A stretch of 64,000 bases of DNA from Novosphingobium sp. 32-60-15 (GTDB lineage: Bacteria; Pseudomonadota; Alphaproteobacteria; Sphingomonadales; Sphingomonadaceae), in NCBI RefSeq assembly GCF_002280675.1, contig NZ_NCEN01000004.1, positions 186,001 through 250,000 of the forward strand, written 5' to 3'. The notes beneath the pieces are model-generated. The model made no database searches, had not been told where the DNA came from, and saw nothing but the letters and a program-made list of their open reading frames with translations. Shown here piece by piece: positions 1 to 9,039 of the stretch. Both the position numbers and the translations under genes were made by a program. How positions within the stretch are numbered: the stretch's first letter is position 1; every line of letters begins with the position of its first letter.

Positions 1-1034
1 GCATGAACACGCTTTCCGTTGGATTCCATTTCAAGCTGCTGAAGATAGCTAGGCAGCAACGCAAGACGTTCATCATAGGCAAACACCGCGCGGGTCTGGC
101 AGCCACGCACTTGCGCGTAATAGAGATCGGCAAAGGCGGCGCGGACCACGACGTTTTCACCGATGTCTGCATCGATGAAGTGGCGGTCAATCGCGGCGGC
201 GCCGTCAAGGAATTCGGCAAAGCCCTGCCAGCCAAGCGCAATCGCCACGGGAAAGCCGATGGAGGACCAGAGCGAATAGCGCCCGCCAACGGTTTCGGAA
301 AATGGCAGAATGCGGGTTTCATCAACGCCCCATTCGACGGCCTTTTCAGGGGCTGCGGTGAGCGCAATGACGCGGCCATAAGGATCGGACACGCCACCTT
401 CGCGCAGCCAATCGAGCGCGCTGAAAGCATTGGTGATGGTTTCGGTGGTGGTGAAGGTTTTGGAGGCAAGCGCGATCATCGTGGTGGCGGGATCGCAAGC
501 CTTCATCGCCGCTTCCAGGGCGCAGCCATCGATATTTGATACGACATGGACTGCAACTTTGGCACCATTGCGGGTGAGCGCGTCAATTGCCAGGGCCGGG
601 CCGAGAGCGGACCCGCCGATACCGATATGGATCAGGCTTTTGACATCACCCAATGCGCCATCGTGGATCGCATCGACCAGCATCTGCATGCGCGCGTGGA
701 ATTCTGCGGCCTCTTCAACGCTGGATGTTTTGCCGATGCCGCGCTGGGCGGTATGCTCTGCTGCTCGGTCTTCAGTGTTGTTGATCTTTTCGCCTTCAAT
801 CAGGGCGTTGCGCCGGCCTGCGAAGTCCATCGCGGCGGCAATTGCCGATAGTTGCGCTTCAACATCGGCGGACAAGTGGGTTTTTGACCAATCGAACCGG
901 ATCGGTCCACCGGGCAGATCCAGCACCGTTGCATAAGTGCCAAGCCGGGAAGTATCGACAAACAGCTCTTTCAAGGTGGGCCGTGGCAGGCTTTCGAGCG
1001 CTGTCCAAAGTGGTTCGGCTTGCTCAACGGTCAT
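1..1034 (-). CDS. pgi: Glucose-6-phosphate isomerase, C-terminus cut by window edge
   Basis: Interconverts glucose 6-phosphate and fructose 6-phosphate in the cytoplasm. The minus-strand frame is open from an ATG at 1034 to the window edge (about 344 codons, against roughly 500-550 for the family), so the C-terminal third is missing. The N-terminal sugar-isomerase (SIS) domain shows HIGIGGSALGP followed by ALASKTFTTTET and the FSETVGGRYSLWSSIG block, all characteristic of Pgi. The sequence upstream of the ATG reads AAAGAGTGTGAAC, a usable ribosome binding site; an in-frame GTG lies two codons upstream. It is divergent from lepB across about 150 bp. Identification is secure. Confidence 0.95.
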   Translation of the reverse strand, partial: MTVEQAEPLWTALESLPRPTLKELFVDTSRLGTYATVLDLPGGPIRFDWSKTHLSADVEAQLSAIAAAMDFAGRRNALIEGEKINNTEDRAAEHTAQRGIGKTSSVEEAAEFHARMQMLVDAIHDGALGDVKSLIHIGIGGSALGPALAIDALTRNGAKVAVHVVSNIDGCALEAAMKACDPATTMIALASKTFTTTETITNAFSALDWLREGGVSDPYGRVIALTAAPEKAVEWGVDETRILPFSETVGGRYSLWSSIGFPVAIALGWQGFAEFLDGAAAIDRHFIDADIGENVVVRAAFADLYYAQVRGCQTRAVFAYDERLALLPSYLQQLEMESNGKRVH

Positions 1035-1189
1035 GTTCACACTCTTTCATCCGCAAATCGTTGACGGGGTTATGCCTGTCCGACAGGCCATCGCCAACCC
1101 GCCTGTTCATAGCCGCGTAAGGTTTAAATTCGTATTTCTTCGACTGTATTGGCTAAATAACACACTTGACGAAGGCCACGGCTGGCAAC

Positions 1190-2053
1190 ATGACCGCGAT
1201 GATGAACGACACGCCCGACGCCTCACCAGACGCTTCACCACAGCCGATGGCCGCTGTTCCACCTGTGAAAAAGGAAAAGAAGGAAGACAGTTTTCCGGTC
1301 TTCCTGATCAAGCTGGTGCTGGTGGTGGCGATCTTTCGCAGTTTCATCTTTGCGCCGTTTAACATTCCGTCGGAATCGATGCTTCCACGATTGGAGAACG
1401 GCGATTATCTGTTGGCCGCAAAGTGGCCGTATGGGTTTAGCAAGTATTCGCTGCCGTTCAGCTTGCCGTTGATCCCCGGACGCATTCTGGCCAGCCAGCC
1501 TGAGCGCGGCGATGTTGCCATCTTCAAAGCGCCGCCTACCAATGATGTGGACTATATCAAGCGCGTAATCGGCCTGCCGGGCGATACTGTGCAAATGATT
1601 GGCGGGACTTTGCATTTGAACGGGCAAGCCGTGCCAAAGCAACGCGTTGAAGATTTCATTATCCCTGTCAGCCCGAACACCGATTGTCTCTCGCCAGAAT
1701 TTGCCGTGACCGAAAAAGACGGTGCGCAGACCTGCCACTATCCCCAATATCGCGAGACGCTGCCGGGGGGACGCAGCTACAACGTGCTTGATCTGGGCTA
1801 TCGCCCGCAGGACGACACCGCCCCGGTGGTGGTGCCTGAAGGCCAGTTGTTCATGATGGGCGACAATCGCGACAATTCGATGGACAGCCGCTTCCCCGCC
1901 ATGGAAGGCGCGGGCATCGGATTGGTGCCGCAGGAAAACCTTGTGGGCCGTGCAACTGTGATGATGTGGTCGACTGACGGCAGTGCCAACTGGGTCTTGC
2001 CGTGGACCTGGTTCAGCGCGGCGCGCTGGGAGCGCATCGGGGGCACGTTCTGA
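1190..2053 (+). CDS. lepB: Signal peptidase I
   Basis: Membrane-bound type I signal peptidase that removes Sec/Tat signal peptides on the periplasmic side. An acidic/proline-rich cytoplasmic tail with a KKEKKE run precedes one membrane helix (FLIKLVLVVAIFRSFIF). The catalytic serine is in PSESMLP (about Ser63 from this start) and the general-base lysine is in YIKRVIGLPGD (about Lys124). Box E is GDNRDNSMDSR. The start is uncertain: TTG at 1166, ATG at 1190, and ATGs at 1199 and 1202 are all in frame and none has a good ribosome binding site. The stop overlaps the proposed start of rnc, and lepB-rnc-era forms the usual alphaproteobacterial cluster. Confidence 0.93.
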   Translation: MTAMMNDTPDASPDASPQPMAAVPPVKKEKKEDSFPVFLIKLVLVVAIFRSFIFAPFNIPSESMLPRLENGDYLLAAKWPYGFSKYSLPFSLPLIPGRILASQPERGDVAIFKAPPTNDVDYIKRVIGLPGDTVQMIGGTLHLNGQAVPKQRVEDFIIPVSPNTDCLSPEFAVTEKDGAQTCHYPQYRETLPGGRSYNVLDLGYRPQDDTAPVVVPEGQLFMMGDNRDNSMDSRFPAMEGAGIGLVPQENLVGRATVMMWSTDGSANWVLPWTWFSAARWERIGGTF

Positions 2054-2742
2054 GCGCGCTGTCTGCAGACGCTGCCGCCTATATTGCGGAATTGACCGGT
2101 GCGGCCCCTGCCCGCGCGGATCTGTGGGCTGATGCGTTGACGCATGGCTCCATGGGCGAAGCGCGCGATTATCAGCGGCTGGAGTTTCTGGGCGACCGTG
2201 TTTTGGGGCTGGTCATTGCTGACTGGCTGCACGAGAAAAGCGATGCTGCCGAAGGCAAGCTTTCGCAACGCCTGAATGCGCTGGTCAGCCGCGAGACGTG
2301 CGCAGATGTGGCGCGCATGATTGCCGTGCCCCAGCACATCCGCTTGGGCAAACAGGCGCGCGATGACGGCGGGGTGCAGAGCGACAATATTCTGGGCGAC
2401 GTGATGGAAGCGCTGATTGGTGCGCTGTTCGTTGAACGCGGGTTTGAAGCCGCGCGCGATTTTGTGCGCAAGGTGTGGGACAAGCCGATGGCTTCGGGCA
2501 CCGGCCAGCGCAAGCACCCCAAGGCGGCTCTGCAGGAATGGGCCGCTGGCAACCGCCGCAAGCCGCCCGTATATACGCTGGTCACCCGCGACGGGCCGGA
2601 TCATTCGGCGACTTTTACGGTGTCGGTCGAAGTCAAAGGCGTAGGCGAGAGCACCGCGCGCGGATCAAGCAAGCAGGAAGCCGAAACGGCGGCTGCGCGT
2701 GCGTTCATGCAGGCTTATGCCAGACGGCCTTTTGGCCTATAG
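2050..2742 (+). CDS. rnc: Ribonuclease III
   Basis: Double-strand-specific endoribonuclease for rRNA and mRNA processing. The RNase III domain carries the signature LEFLGDRVLGLVIADWL and the second acidic motif DNILGDVMEALIGALF. A C-terminal dsRBD follows (HPKAALQEWAAG ... GSSKQEAETAAARAFM). The only NTG other than CTG near the 5' end is a GTG at 2002, which would overlap lepB by 52 bp, has no ribosome binding site and adds residues atypical of the family. A CTG at 2050 sits in a CTGA overlap with the lepB stop and has GGGGG seven bases upstream. I therefore propose the CTG start, giving 230 residues, with moderate certainty about the start but high certainty about the gene. Confidence 0.93.
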   Translation: MSALSADAAAYIAELTGAAPARADLWADALTHGSMGEARDYQRLEFLGDRVLGLVIADWLHEKSDAAEGKLSQRLNALVSRETCADVARMIAVPQHIRLGKQARDDGGVQSDNILGDVMEALIGALFVERGFEAARDFVRKVWDKPMASGTGQRKHPKAALQEWAAGNRRKPPVYTLVTRDGPDHSATFTVSVEVKGVGESTARGSSKQEAETAAARAFMQAYARRPFGL

Positions 2743-2773
2743 TCACCCGACTTAACGATAGAGATTTTCAAAG

Positions 2774-3667
2774 ATGACTGAAAAATGTGGCCTTGTGGCT
2801 GTGCTGGGCGCGCCTAACGCCGGTAAATCGACCCTCGTCAATTCGCTGGTAGGGCAGAAAGTGGCGATTGTATCTGCCAAAGCGCAAACGACGCGCGCGC
2901 GGCTGATGGGGATTGCCTTGGCGGGCGAGACGCAGATCATTCTGGCCGATACGCCGGGCTTGTTTGAACCAAAACGTCGGCTTGACCGCGCGATGGTGAG
3001 CGCAGCCTGGGATGGCGCGCAGGAAGCTGACGCGATCCTGCTGGTGGTGGATGGCCGCAAGAAGAAGCGCGACTATCTGGACCCGATCATCGCCAGCCTG
3101 AAGGACCGGCCGGAACGCAAGATTCTGGTGCTGAACAAGGTTGATTCCACCGCCAAGGAACCGCTGTTGATCATGGCAGAGGCGCTGGTAGCTGATGCAG
3201 GATTTGACGAGGTGTTCTTTGTTTCGGCATTGACCGGTGACGGTGTGCCGGAATTGAAGCAGCGGCTGGCCGATCTTATGCCCGAAACGGCATGGCATTA
3301 TCCGGCCGATCAGGTGTCAGATGCCAGCGAGCGGTTGATGGCAACGGAAATCACACGCGAACAGTTGTACCGCCAACTTCATGACGAGTTGCCTTATGAC
3401 AGTGCAGTTCGGCCTGAAAAGTATATCCATCGCTCGGACGGATCGATCGAGATCCATCAGCAAATCGTGATTTCGCGCGAAAGCCAACGCCCGATTGTAT
3501 TGGGCAAGGGCGGCACGAAGATCAAGGCGATTGGCGAGGCAGCGCGCAAGGAACTGGCCGAGATGCTGGAGACGAAAGTCCATTTGTTCCTGCATGTCAA
3601 AGTGGATGAGCGCTGGGCCGATGCCAAGGAAATTTACGAGGAAATCGGGCTGGAATGGGTGAAATGA
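2774..3667 (+). CDS. era: GTPase Era
   Basis: Essential GTPase that binds 16S rRNA and assists 30S maturation. The G domain shows G1 GAPNAGKST, G3 DTPGL and G4 NKVD, with TTRAR as the switch region. A C-terminal KH domain follows, visible as VLGKGGTKIKAIGEAARKEL, the typical GxxG-type RNA-binding loop. Length (297 residues) is normal. GAGAT lies just upstream of the ATG at 2774. The stop overlaps the start of the next gene (ATGA), so translation is probably coupled with the downstream esterase. Confidence 0.97.
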   Translation: MTEKCGLVAVLGAPNAGKSTLVNSLVGQKVAIVSAKAQTTRARLMGIALAGETQIILADTPGLFEPKRRLDRAMVSAAWDGAQEADAILLVVDGRKKKRDYLDPIIASLKDRPERKILVLNKVDSTAKEPLLIMAEALVADAGFDEVFFVSALTGDGVPELKQRLADLMPETAWHYPADQVSDASERLMATEITREQLYRQLHDELPYDSAVRPEKYIHRSDGSIEIHQQIVISRESQRPIVLGKGGTKIKAIGEAARKELAEMLETKVHLFLHVKVDERWADAKEIYEEIGLEWVK

Positions 3668-4494
3668 GGTTATTTGGCGGGCTGGTAGGACTGGCGGCGA
3701 CGCTGGTTTCTTCGTCCGCGTTGGGCAATCCTGCGCAATTGCCTGAAGGCGCGCGTTACGTTGCGATGGGCAGCTCGTTTGCGGCGGGTCCCGGTGTGGG
3801 GCCGAACACGCCGGACACACCCCAACGCTGTGGACGAGGCACGTTCAATTATCCCAACCTCGTCGCCGAACAGCTTAAGCTGAAACTGGTGGATGCCACG
3901 TGCAGCGGCGCCAAGACCGAACATGTACTGGGCCCGTGGAACGAAGTTGCGCCACAGATTGACAGCGTTGATGCCGATACGCGGTTGGTGACGGTCACAA
4001 TCGGCGGCAATGATATCGCATTTGTCGGCAACATCTTTGCCGCGTTTTGCGAAAAAGCGGAAAAGCCCGAACCGCGATGCCGTCCTTGGAGTGCGCCTGC
4101 AGAAACAGATTGGCAGGCCGACGAGAAGCGGATGCGCGAAATCGTGCGTGGAATCAAATCGCGCGCTCCCAAGGCGCGCGTGGTGTTCGTGGATTACATC
4201 ACCGTGTTGCCAGCCAAGGCAGGATGCGCCGAGGTGCCGATGTCGGCAGAACGGCTTGCCTATAGCCAGGGTGTAGCGAAACGTCTGGCAGCGATGACAG
4301 CGCAGGTTGCCCGCGAAGAAGGGGCAGAGGTTTTGAGGTTTTCAAAGCTTTCGAAAAACCACGCACCTTGTTCAAAAGCGCCTTGGAGCAACGGCGTAAA
4401 CGCGCCCGCGGGAGATGGCATTCCCGTTCACCCCAACAAACTGGGCCATCAGGCTGCAGCAGACGCGCTGGTGAAGTTCCTGACCCGCCGATAA
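3664..4494 (+). CDS. Secreted SGNH/GDSL-family esterase
   Basis: A predicted exported hydrolase of the SGNH fold. An N-terminal signal peptide (MRLFGGLVGLAATLVSSSALG, cleavage near residue 21) precedes block I GSSFAAGPGVG, with the nucleophilic serine in the GSS context. Block III is GGNDIAFVGN, with Gly and Asn for the oxyanion hole, and block V HPNKLGHQ holds the catalytic histidine. Six conserved-looking cysteines suggest disulfides, as in actinobacterial SEST-type esterases. The ATG at 3664 overlaps the era stop; an ATG at 3655 is also in frame. Substrate is unknown. Its placement behind era looks like genomic convenience rather than shared function. Confidence 0.82.
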   Translation: MRLFGGLVGLAATLVSSSALGNPAQLPEGARYVAMGSSFAAGPGVGPNTPDTPQRCGRGTFNYPNLVAEQLKLKLVDATCSGAKTEHVLGPWNEVAPQIDSVDADTRLVTVTIGGNDIAFVGNIFAAFCEKAEKPEPRCRPWSAPAETDWQADEKRMREIVRGIKSRAPKARVVFVDYITVLPAKAGCAEVPMSAERLAYSQGVAKRLAAMTAQVAREEGAEVLRFSKLSKNHAPCSKAPWSNGVNAPAGDGIPVHPNKLGHQAAADALVKFLTRR

Positions 4495-4499
4495 GCCCA

Positions 4500-4544
4500 T
4501 CCAACCCGCTGCGACGACCGGAACGGCGTTCGCAGCGGGTTGGA
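4500..4544. terminator. Bidirectional terminator between esterase and topA
   Basis: Perfect 15-bp inverted repeat, arms 4500-4514 and 4530-4544 (core CCAACCCGCTGCGA), with a 15-nt loop. It lies exactly between two convergent genes. There is no clear T-run on either side, so it may be a terminator with weak U-tracts or a 3'-end-stabilising hairpin. Confidence 0.75.
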
Positions 4545-4551
4545 CTTGGCG

Positions 4552-7170
4552 CTATTCAGCTTCCGCTTTCGCCTTCTTCGCAGCAGGCTTTTTCGCCGCA
4601 GCCTTCTTGGCAGGCGCTTTTTTGGCTCGTGCCTTGTCGGTGGCAGTGGTCTTGGGGGCCGCCTTCTTGGGTGCAGCCTTCTTTTTGACAGCTTTCTTGC
4701 CCTTTGGCGGTCCTTTGGCTGCGCGTTCGTCGATCAGGACGATGGCTTCTTCAAGCGTCAGGTCTTCGGGCTTCTTGTCTTTAGGCAAAGTGGCGTTGGT
4801 GGTGCCGTCTGTGACGTAAGCGCCATAGCGGCCAGCCATGAGTTTGATTTCGCCGCCCGATGTGGGATGCGGACCAAAGGTGTTGAGCGGTTCGGCAGCA
4901 ACGCGGGCGCCGCGTCCGCCACCGGCTGCAGCGGCCGCAAGCAACATGACAGCGGCATTCATGCCGGTTTCAAACACTTCAGCAGTGGCTTTCAGCCGCG
5001 CATATTTGCCATCATGGGCAAGATAGGGGCCATAGCGGCCAATGCTGGCGGTGATGGGATTGCCCGATTCGGGATGTTTGCCCACTTCGCGCGGCAGGCC
5101 GAGCAGCTTTAACGCCCATTCGAGATCGAGTTCGCCGATGTCCTTGGGAATAGAGGCCCGCTTGGCTTCCTTGCCATCGCCCAGTTGGACATAAGGCCCA
5201 AAGCGGCCGGTTTTGCGGCTGACATCAAGGCCCGTCACCGGATCTTTGCCCAGCACGCCATCATCATCGCCGCCTTCACCATCAGCGCCGCCGGGTTGGG
5301 CGAATTTGCGCGTGAATTTGCATTCGGGATAATTCGAACAGGCAACGAATGCACCATAGCGTCCACCGCGCAGGGACAAGCGGCCTTCTGCGCACTTGGG
5401 GCAGATGCGTGGATCAGTGCCGTCATCGCGTGGCGGGAACAGGTAATCGGACAGGAATTCATCAAGCTCGGCCATGACCTCGCTTGGCTTGTTCTCCATA
5501 ACCTCATCGGACTTCGGTTTGAAATCGCGCCAGAAATCGGCGAGCACGATCTTCCATTCCGCACGTCCGCCCGAGACGTTGTCGAGTTCATCCTCCATCC
5601 CGGCAGTGAAGTCATAAGCGACATAGCGCGGGAAGAAGCGTTCGAGGAACGCGGTGAGCAACCGCCCCGATTCCTCGGCGAAGAAACGGTTCTTCTCGGT
5701 GCGAACGTAATTGCGGTCTTTCAACACCTGCAAGGTCGCGGCGTAAGTCGATGGGCGACCAATGCCGAGTTCTTCCAGACGCTTTACAAGGCTGGCTTCG
5801 GAATAGCGCGGTGGTGGCTGGGTGAAGTGCTGGGCTGCATCAACCCCGCGCTTGGCCGGGGTATCGCCCTTGTTCATCGCGGGCAGCAAGCCGCTTTCGT
5901 CGTCGTCGCCATCCTGCTTCTGGTCACGGCCTTCTTCGTAAACCGCGAGGAAGCCGGGGAACTTGATCACCTGGCCGGTGGCGCGCAATTCGTGCTTGCC
6001 GGTGCCGTCACGCAGGGTGATGGTGGTGCGTTCAATGTTGGCGGACGCCATCTGGCTGGCCATCGCGCGCTTGTAGACAAGGTCATAAAGCCGCGCTTCA
6101 TCACCCGAACCATAGCGGTCCTTGGTGAAGTCTGTCGGGCGGATGGCCTCGTGCGCTTCCTGTGCGTTCTTGGCCTTGGTTTCGTAATGGCGCGGCTTTT
6201 CGGGCAGATAGTGCCCGTCATAACGGTCAGAGATGGCCTTGCGCGCTTCGGAAATGGCGCTTGGATCCATCTGCACACCATCGGTACGCATATAGGTGAT
6301 GGCGCCTGCTTCATACAGCGTTTGCGCCACACGCATTGTATGGCTGGCCGAAAAGCCAAGCTTGCGCGCGGCTTCCTGTTGCAAGGTCGAGGTGGTGAAC
6401 GGCGGATAGGGATTGCGGCGGGTGGGCTTGGTCTCAACCTCGTCCACGCGGAAAGTGGCGGATTCGACCAAAGCCTTGGCCTTCATCGCCGCGCCTTCAT
6501 CGCCCAGCGTCAGCTTATCAAGCTTGTCGCCTTCGAAACGCACGAGGCGTGCCGAAAATTCGGTGCCGAGGTGTTCGAGTCGCGCGATGACCGACCAGTA
6601 TTCCTGTGAACGGAATGCTTCGATTTCCCGTTCACGCTCTACAATCAGGCGCAGAGCGACCGATTGCACACGCCCTGCAGATTTGGCACCCGGAAGCTTA
6701 CGCCACAAGACCGGCGAAAGCGTGAAGCCGAACAGGTAATCGAGGGCTCGGCGGGCGAGATAGGCGTCGATCAGATCCTGATCGAGTTCGCGCGGGCGCT
6801 TCATCGCGTCGGTCACGGTCTGCTTGGTGATCGCGTTGAAAGTGACGCGTTCAACTTCCTTTGGAAGGACCTTGCGCTTCTTCAGCAATTCTCTGACGTG
6901 CCACGAGATAGCCTCGCCTTCGCGGTCAGGGTCAGTCGCGAGGATCAGGCGGTCAGCGGTTTTGGCGGCATCGGTAATGGCCTTCACGCGCGAGGTTTTG
7001 TCGCCGTACAATTCCCAGTCCATCGCGAAATCTTCGTCCGGACGGACAGAGCCATCCTTGGGCGGCAGATCGCGGATATGGCCATAAGAGGCGAGGACCT
7101 TATAGCCTGGGCCGAGATACTTCTCGATGGTCTTGGCCTTGGCCGGAGATTCTACAATGACAAGCTGCAT
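4552..7170 (-). CDS. topA: DNA topoisomerase I
   Basis: Type IA topoisomerase that relaxes negative supercoils. The TOPRIM domain starts with VIVESPAKAKTIEKYLG (Glu7) and contains the metal-binding ATDPDREGEA near residue 79. The active-site tyrosine is in AITYMRTDG (Tyr293). One four-cysteine zinc module is visible (CPKCAEG ... CSNYPECKF), followed by three cysteine-less topoisomerase C-terminal repeats (KTGRFGPYVQLG, SIGRYGPYLAHDG, MAGRYGAYVTDG). The last 60 or so residues are a Lys/Ala/Pro histone-H1-like tail that presumably binds DNA. At 872 residues it is normal for alphaproteobacteria. It is downstream of plsY-dprA on the same strand. Confidence 0.98.
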   Translation of the reverse strand: MQLVIVESPAKAKTIEKYLGPGYKVLASYGHIRDLPPKDGSVRPDEDFAMDWELYGDKTSRVKAITDAAKTADRLILATDPDREGEAISWHVRELLKKRKVLPKEVERVTFNAITKQTVTDAMKRPRELDQDLIDAYLARRALDYLFGFTLSPVLWRKLPGAKSAGRVQSVALRLIVEREREIEAFRSQEYWSVIARLEHLGTEFSARLVRFEGDKLDKLTLGDEGAAMKAKALVESATFRVDEVETKPTRRNPYPPFTTSTLQQEAARKLGFSASHTMRVAQTLYEAGAITYMRTDGVQMDPSAISEARKAISDRYDGHYLPEKPRHYETKAKNAQEAHEAIRPTDFTKDRYGSGDEARLYDLVYKRAMASQMASANIERTTITLRDGTGKHELRATGQVIKFPGFLAVYEEGRDQKQDGDDDESGLLPAMNKGDTPAKRGVDAAQHFTQPPPRYSEASLVKRLEELGIGRPSTYAATLQVLKDRNYVRTEKNRFFAEESGRLLTAFLERFFPRYVAYDFTAGMEDELDNVSGGRAEWKIVLADFWRDFKPKSDEVMENKPSEVMAELDEFLSDYLFPPRDDGTDPRICPKCAEGRLSLRGGRYGAFVACSNYPECKFTRKFAQPGGADGEGGDDDGVLGKDPVTGLDVSRKTGRFGPYVQLGDGKEAKRASIPKDIGELDLEWALKLLGLPREVGKHPESGNPITASIGRYGPYLAHDGKYARLKATAEVFETGMNAAVMLLAAAAAGGGRGARVAAEPLNTFGPHPTSGGEIKLMAGRYGAYVTDGTTNATLPKDKKPEDLTLEEAIVLIDERAAKGPPKGKKAVKKKAAPKKAAPKTTATDKARAKKAPAKKAAAKKPAAKKAKAEAE

Positions 7171-7270
7171 GACGGTTTAAAGCAGTCCTTACGTGTACGT
7201 GTGCGCGAGGGTGGGGACGGAAACGCCCGTTCGTCAAGCGTCAGGTTGGGTATTCGCGGTTAAAGGAGGC

Positions 7271-8380
7271 TTAAGCCGAGAGGCTGACCCTTCCCGCAGC
7301 ATGGCGTTGCAAGCGTCCGGCAAGTTCAAGTTCGAGCAGCGCTATCTGCACAGCCCCTGCACTTGCCCCGCTTTGCCGGATGATTTCGTCCACGGCAACA
7401 GGCGCAAGACCGAGAAGTCCGGCAATGTCTGCGGGTTCATCGGTAATGTCCGGGGAGTAACTCTCAGGTGGTTCGCGGAAGGATGAGCGCGCTTGCCCTT
7501 CAAATCCGGCGAGAAGTTCAATCACGTCCTCCGGCGATTGGACGAGGATTGCGCCTTCACGGATCAGCTGGTTGCAGCCTTGCGAGCGGCTGTCGAGTGG
7601 CGAGCCGGGAATGGCCATGACTTCACGACCGGATTCGGCAGCAAGGCGGGCTGTGATGAGCGAGCCTGAGCGTGGCGCAGCTTCAACCACCAACGTGCCC
7701 GTGGCAAGGCCTGCGATGATGCGGTTGCGGTGGGGGAAGTGACGCGCGAGCGGTTCCGTACCGGGCGGCATTTCAGCGATGAGCAGGCCTTGACTGGCGA
7801 CTTGCTCTTGCAGGTCGGCGTTTTCAGGCGGGTACGTGATGTCGATGCCGCTGGCGATGACGCCGACAGTCCCGCCACCATCGGCCATCCCTGCGATGGC
7901 CCCGCGATGCGCGGCGGAATCGATACCCCGCGCAAGGCCTGAGACGACAACATATCCCATGCCTGCAAGCGCTGTAGCGAAATCGCGTGAGAGTTTGACA
8001 GCAGCCGCGGACGCATTGCGCGCACCGACAACGGCGATGGAAGGACGCGACAGCAATGCGCCATCCCCACGCACGGTCAATATCGGCGGAGGGTTTTCAA
8101 GCGCGGCCAACAAAACGGGATAATCGGGGCTATCGTGGAAAACATAGCGCGCACCGTTAGAGCGAACGGCGGCAATTTCGGATGCGATACGTTCAATCGC
8201 CGCTGGCCGGTAGGGTGCTCCGCAACGTGCGGCAAGATCGGGCAAGGCATTGAGTGCAGCAGCAGCTGTGCCGAAGCGGCGAAGCAACTGGGTATAGCTG
8301 ACCGGGCCAATATTGGGTGAGCGCAGCAAACGGATGCGCGCAAACGCCTCGTCACGGGTTAGCGAGGCAGCAGCGCTCAC
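7271..8380 (-). CDS. dprA: DNA-processing protein DprA
   Basis: Loads RecA on incoming single-stranded DNA during natural transformation. A SAM/HhH-like N-terminus (about residues 10-70) precedes the Rossmann-like DprA core with [35 protein letters not shown]-type and [11 protein letters not shown] motifs. A C-terminal winged helix ([27 protein letters not shown]) ends the protein. A GTG at 8380 overlaps the plsY stop (GTGA) and gives 369 residues, a typical length. Longer open reading upstream only runs antiparallel through plsY and is not expected to be translated. Confidence 0.95.
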   Translation of the reverse strand: MSAAASLTRDEAFARIRLLRSPNIGPVSYTQLLRRFGTAAAALNALPDLAARCGAPYRPAAIERIASEIAAVRSNGARYVFHDSPDYPVLLAALENPPPILTVRGDGALLSRPSIAVVGARNASAAAVKLSRDFATALAGMGYVVVSGLARGIDSAAHRGAIAGMADGGGTVGVIASGIDITYPPENADLQEQVASQGLLIAEMPPGTEPLARHFPHRNRIIAGLATGTLVVEAAPRSGSLITARLAAESGREVMAIPGSPLDSRSQGCNQLIREGAILVQSPEDVIELLAGFEGQARSSFREPPESYSPDITDEPADIAGLLGLAPVAVDEIIRQSGASAGAVQIALLELELAGRLQRHAAGRVSLSA

Positions 8381-8958
8381 TTTTTGCTGCCGACCTTGGG
8401 TTCGGTGCCGGCGCGCAGGCGGGCAATGTTCTCGCGGTGGAGGAAGAGCACGAGCAAAGCCAGCAGTGTCAGCGCCAAGGCGTATTGGATTTGCCCCAGC
8501 AACGCAGCAGCGATCGGTGCGACGATAGCGGCACACATCCCGCCGAGGGAAGAAATGCGGCTGAGGCCAAGCACGCCAAGCCACGTGACGGCATAAGCGA
8601 GGCCGATGGGCCATGCGAGGCCAAGCGATACGCCCATGAGCGTGGCCACGCCCTTCCCGCCCTTGAACTTGAGCCAGACCGGGAAACAGTGCCCAAGCAC
8701 AGCCGCAACGGCTGCGAGCGCTTCATGCCCTGGCCAAAAGTGGCGGGCGAGCAGGACAGCGGCAAGGCCTTTACCCAGATCAAGCAGCAGCGTGGCAGCG
8801 GCCAGCCCCTTTTTACCGGTGCGCAGGACGTTCGTTGCGCCGATATTGCCCGAACCGATCGCGCGCAAATCGCCCGTGCCGGTCAGGCGGGTGAGGATGA
8901 GGCCGAAGGGCACCGAGCCCAATAGATAGCCGACGACAAGAGGCAAAAGCGTTTCCAC
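8377..8958 (-). CDS. plsY: Glycerol-3-phosphate acyltransferase PlsY
   Basis: Transfers acyl from acyl-phosphate to glycerol 3-phosphate, the first step of phospholipid synthesis, in the inner membrane. The family motifs are visible: GSVPFGLI and [12 protein letters not shown] in the first third, [12 protein letters not shown] in the middle and [11 protein letters not shown] near the C-terminus, with about five membrane helices between them. Length (193 residues) is usual. It heads a plsY-dprA-topA unit and is divergent from murI. Confidence 0.97.
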   Translation of the reverse strand: METLLPLVVGYLLGSVPFGLILTRLTGTGDLRAIGSGNIGATNVLRTGKKGLAAATLLLDLGKGLAAVLLARHFWPGHEALAAVAAVLGHCFPVWLKFKGGKGVATLMGVSLGLAWPIGLAYAVTWLGVLGLSRISSLGGMCAAIVAPIAAALLGQIQYALALTLLALLVLFLHRENIARLRAGTEPKVGSKK

Positions 8959-9039
8959 AGCACGCTAATACGCACTCAAAACCCAAAAGCGAAAGAGGCC
9001 ACTTTCCATTTTGCTGCCATTCCCGATACAAGAGTGGCG

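Noticed and set aside
1074-1088. Small palindrome GCCTGT-CCG-ACAGGC between pgi and lepB
   Set aside because: Six-base arms are too short to call an operator without a second copy or known regulator.
5185-6609. Long 474-codon plus-strand frame opposite topA
   Set aside because: It is the antisense of a certain gene with high third-position GC, shows no domain, and has no ribosome binding site.
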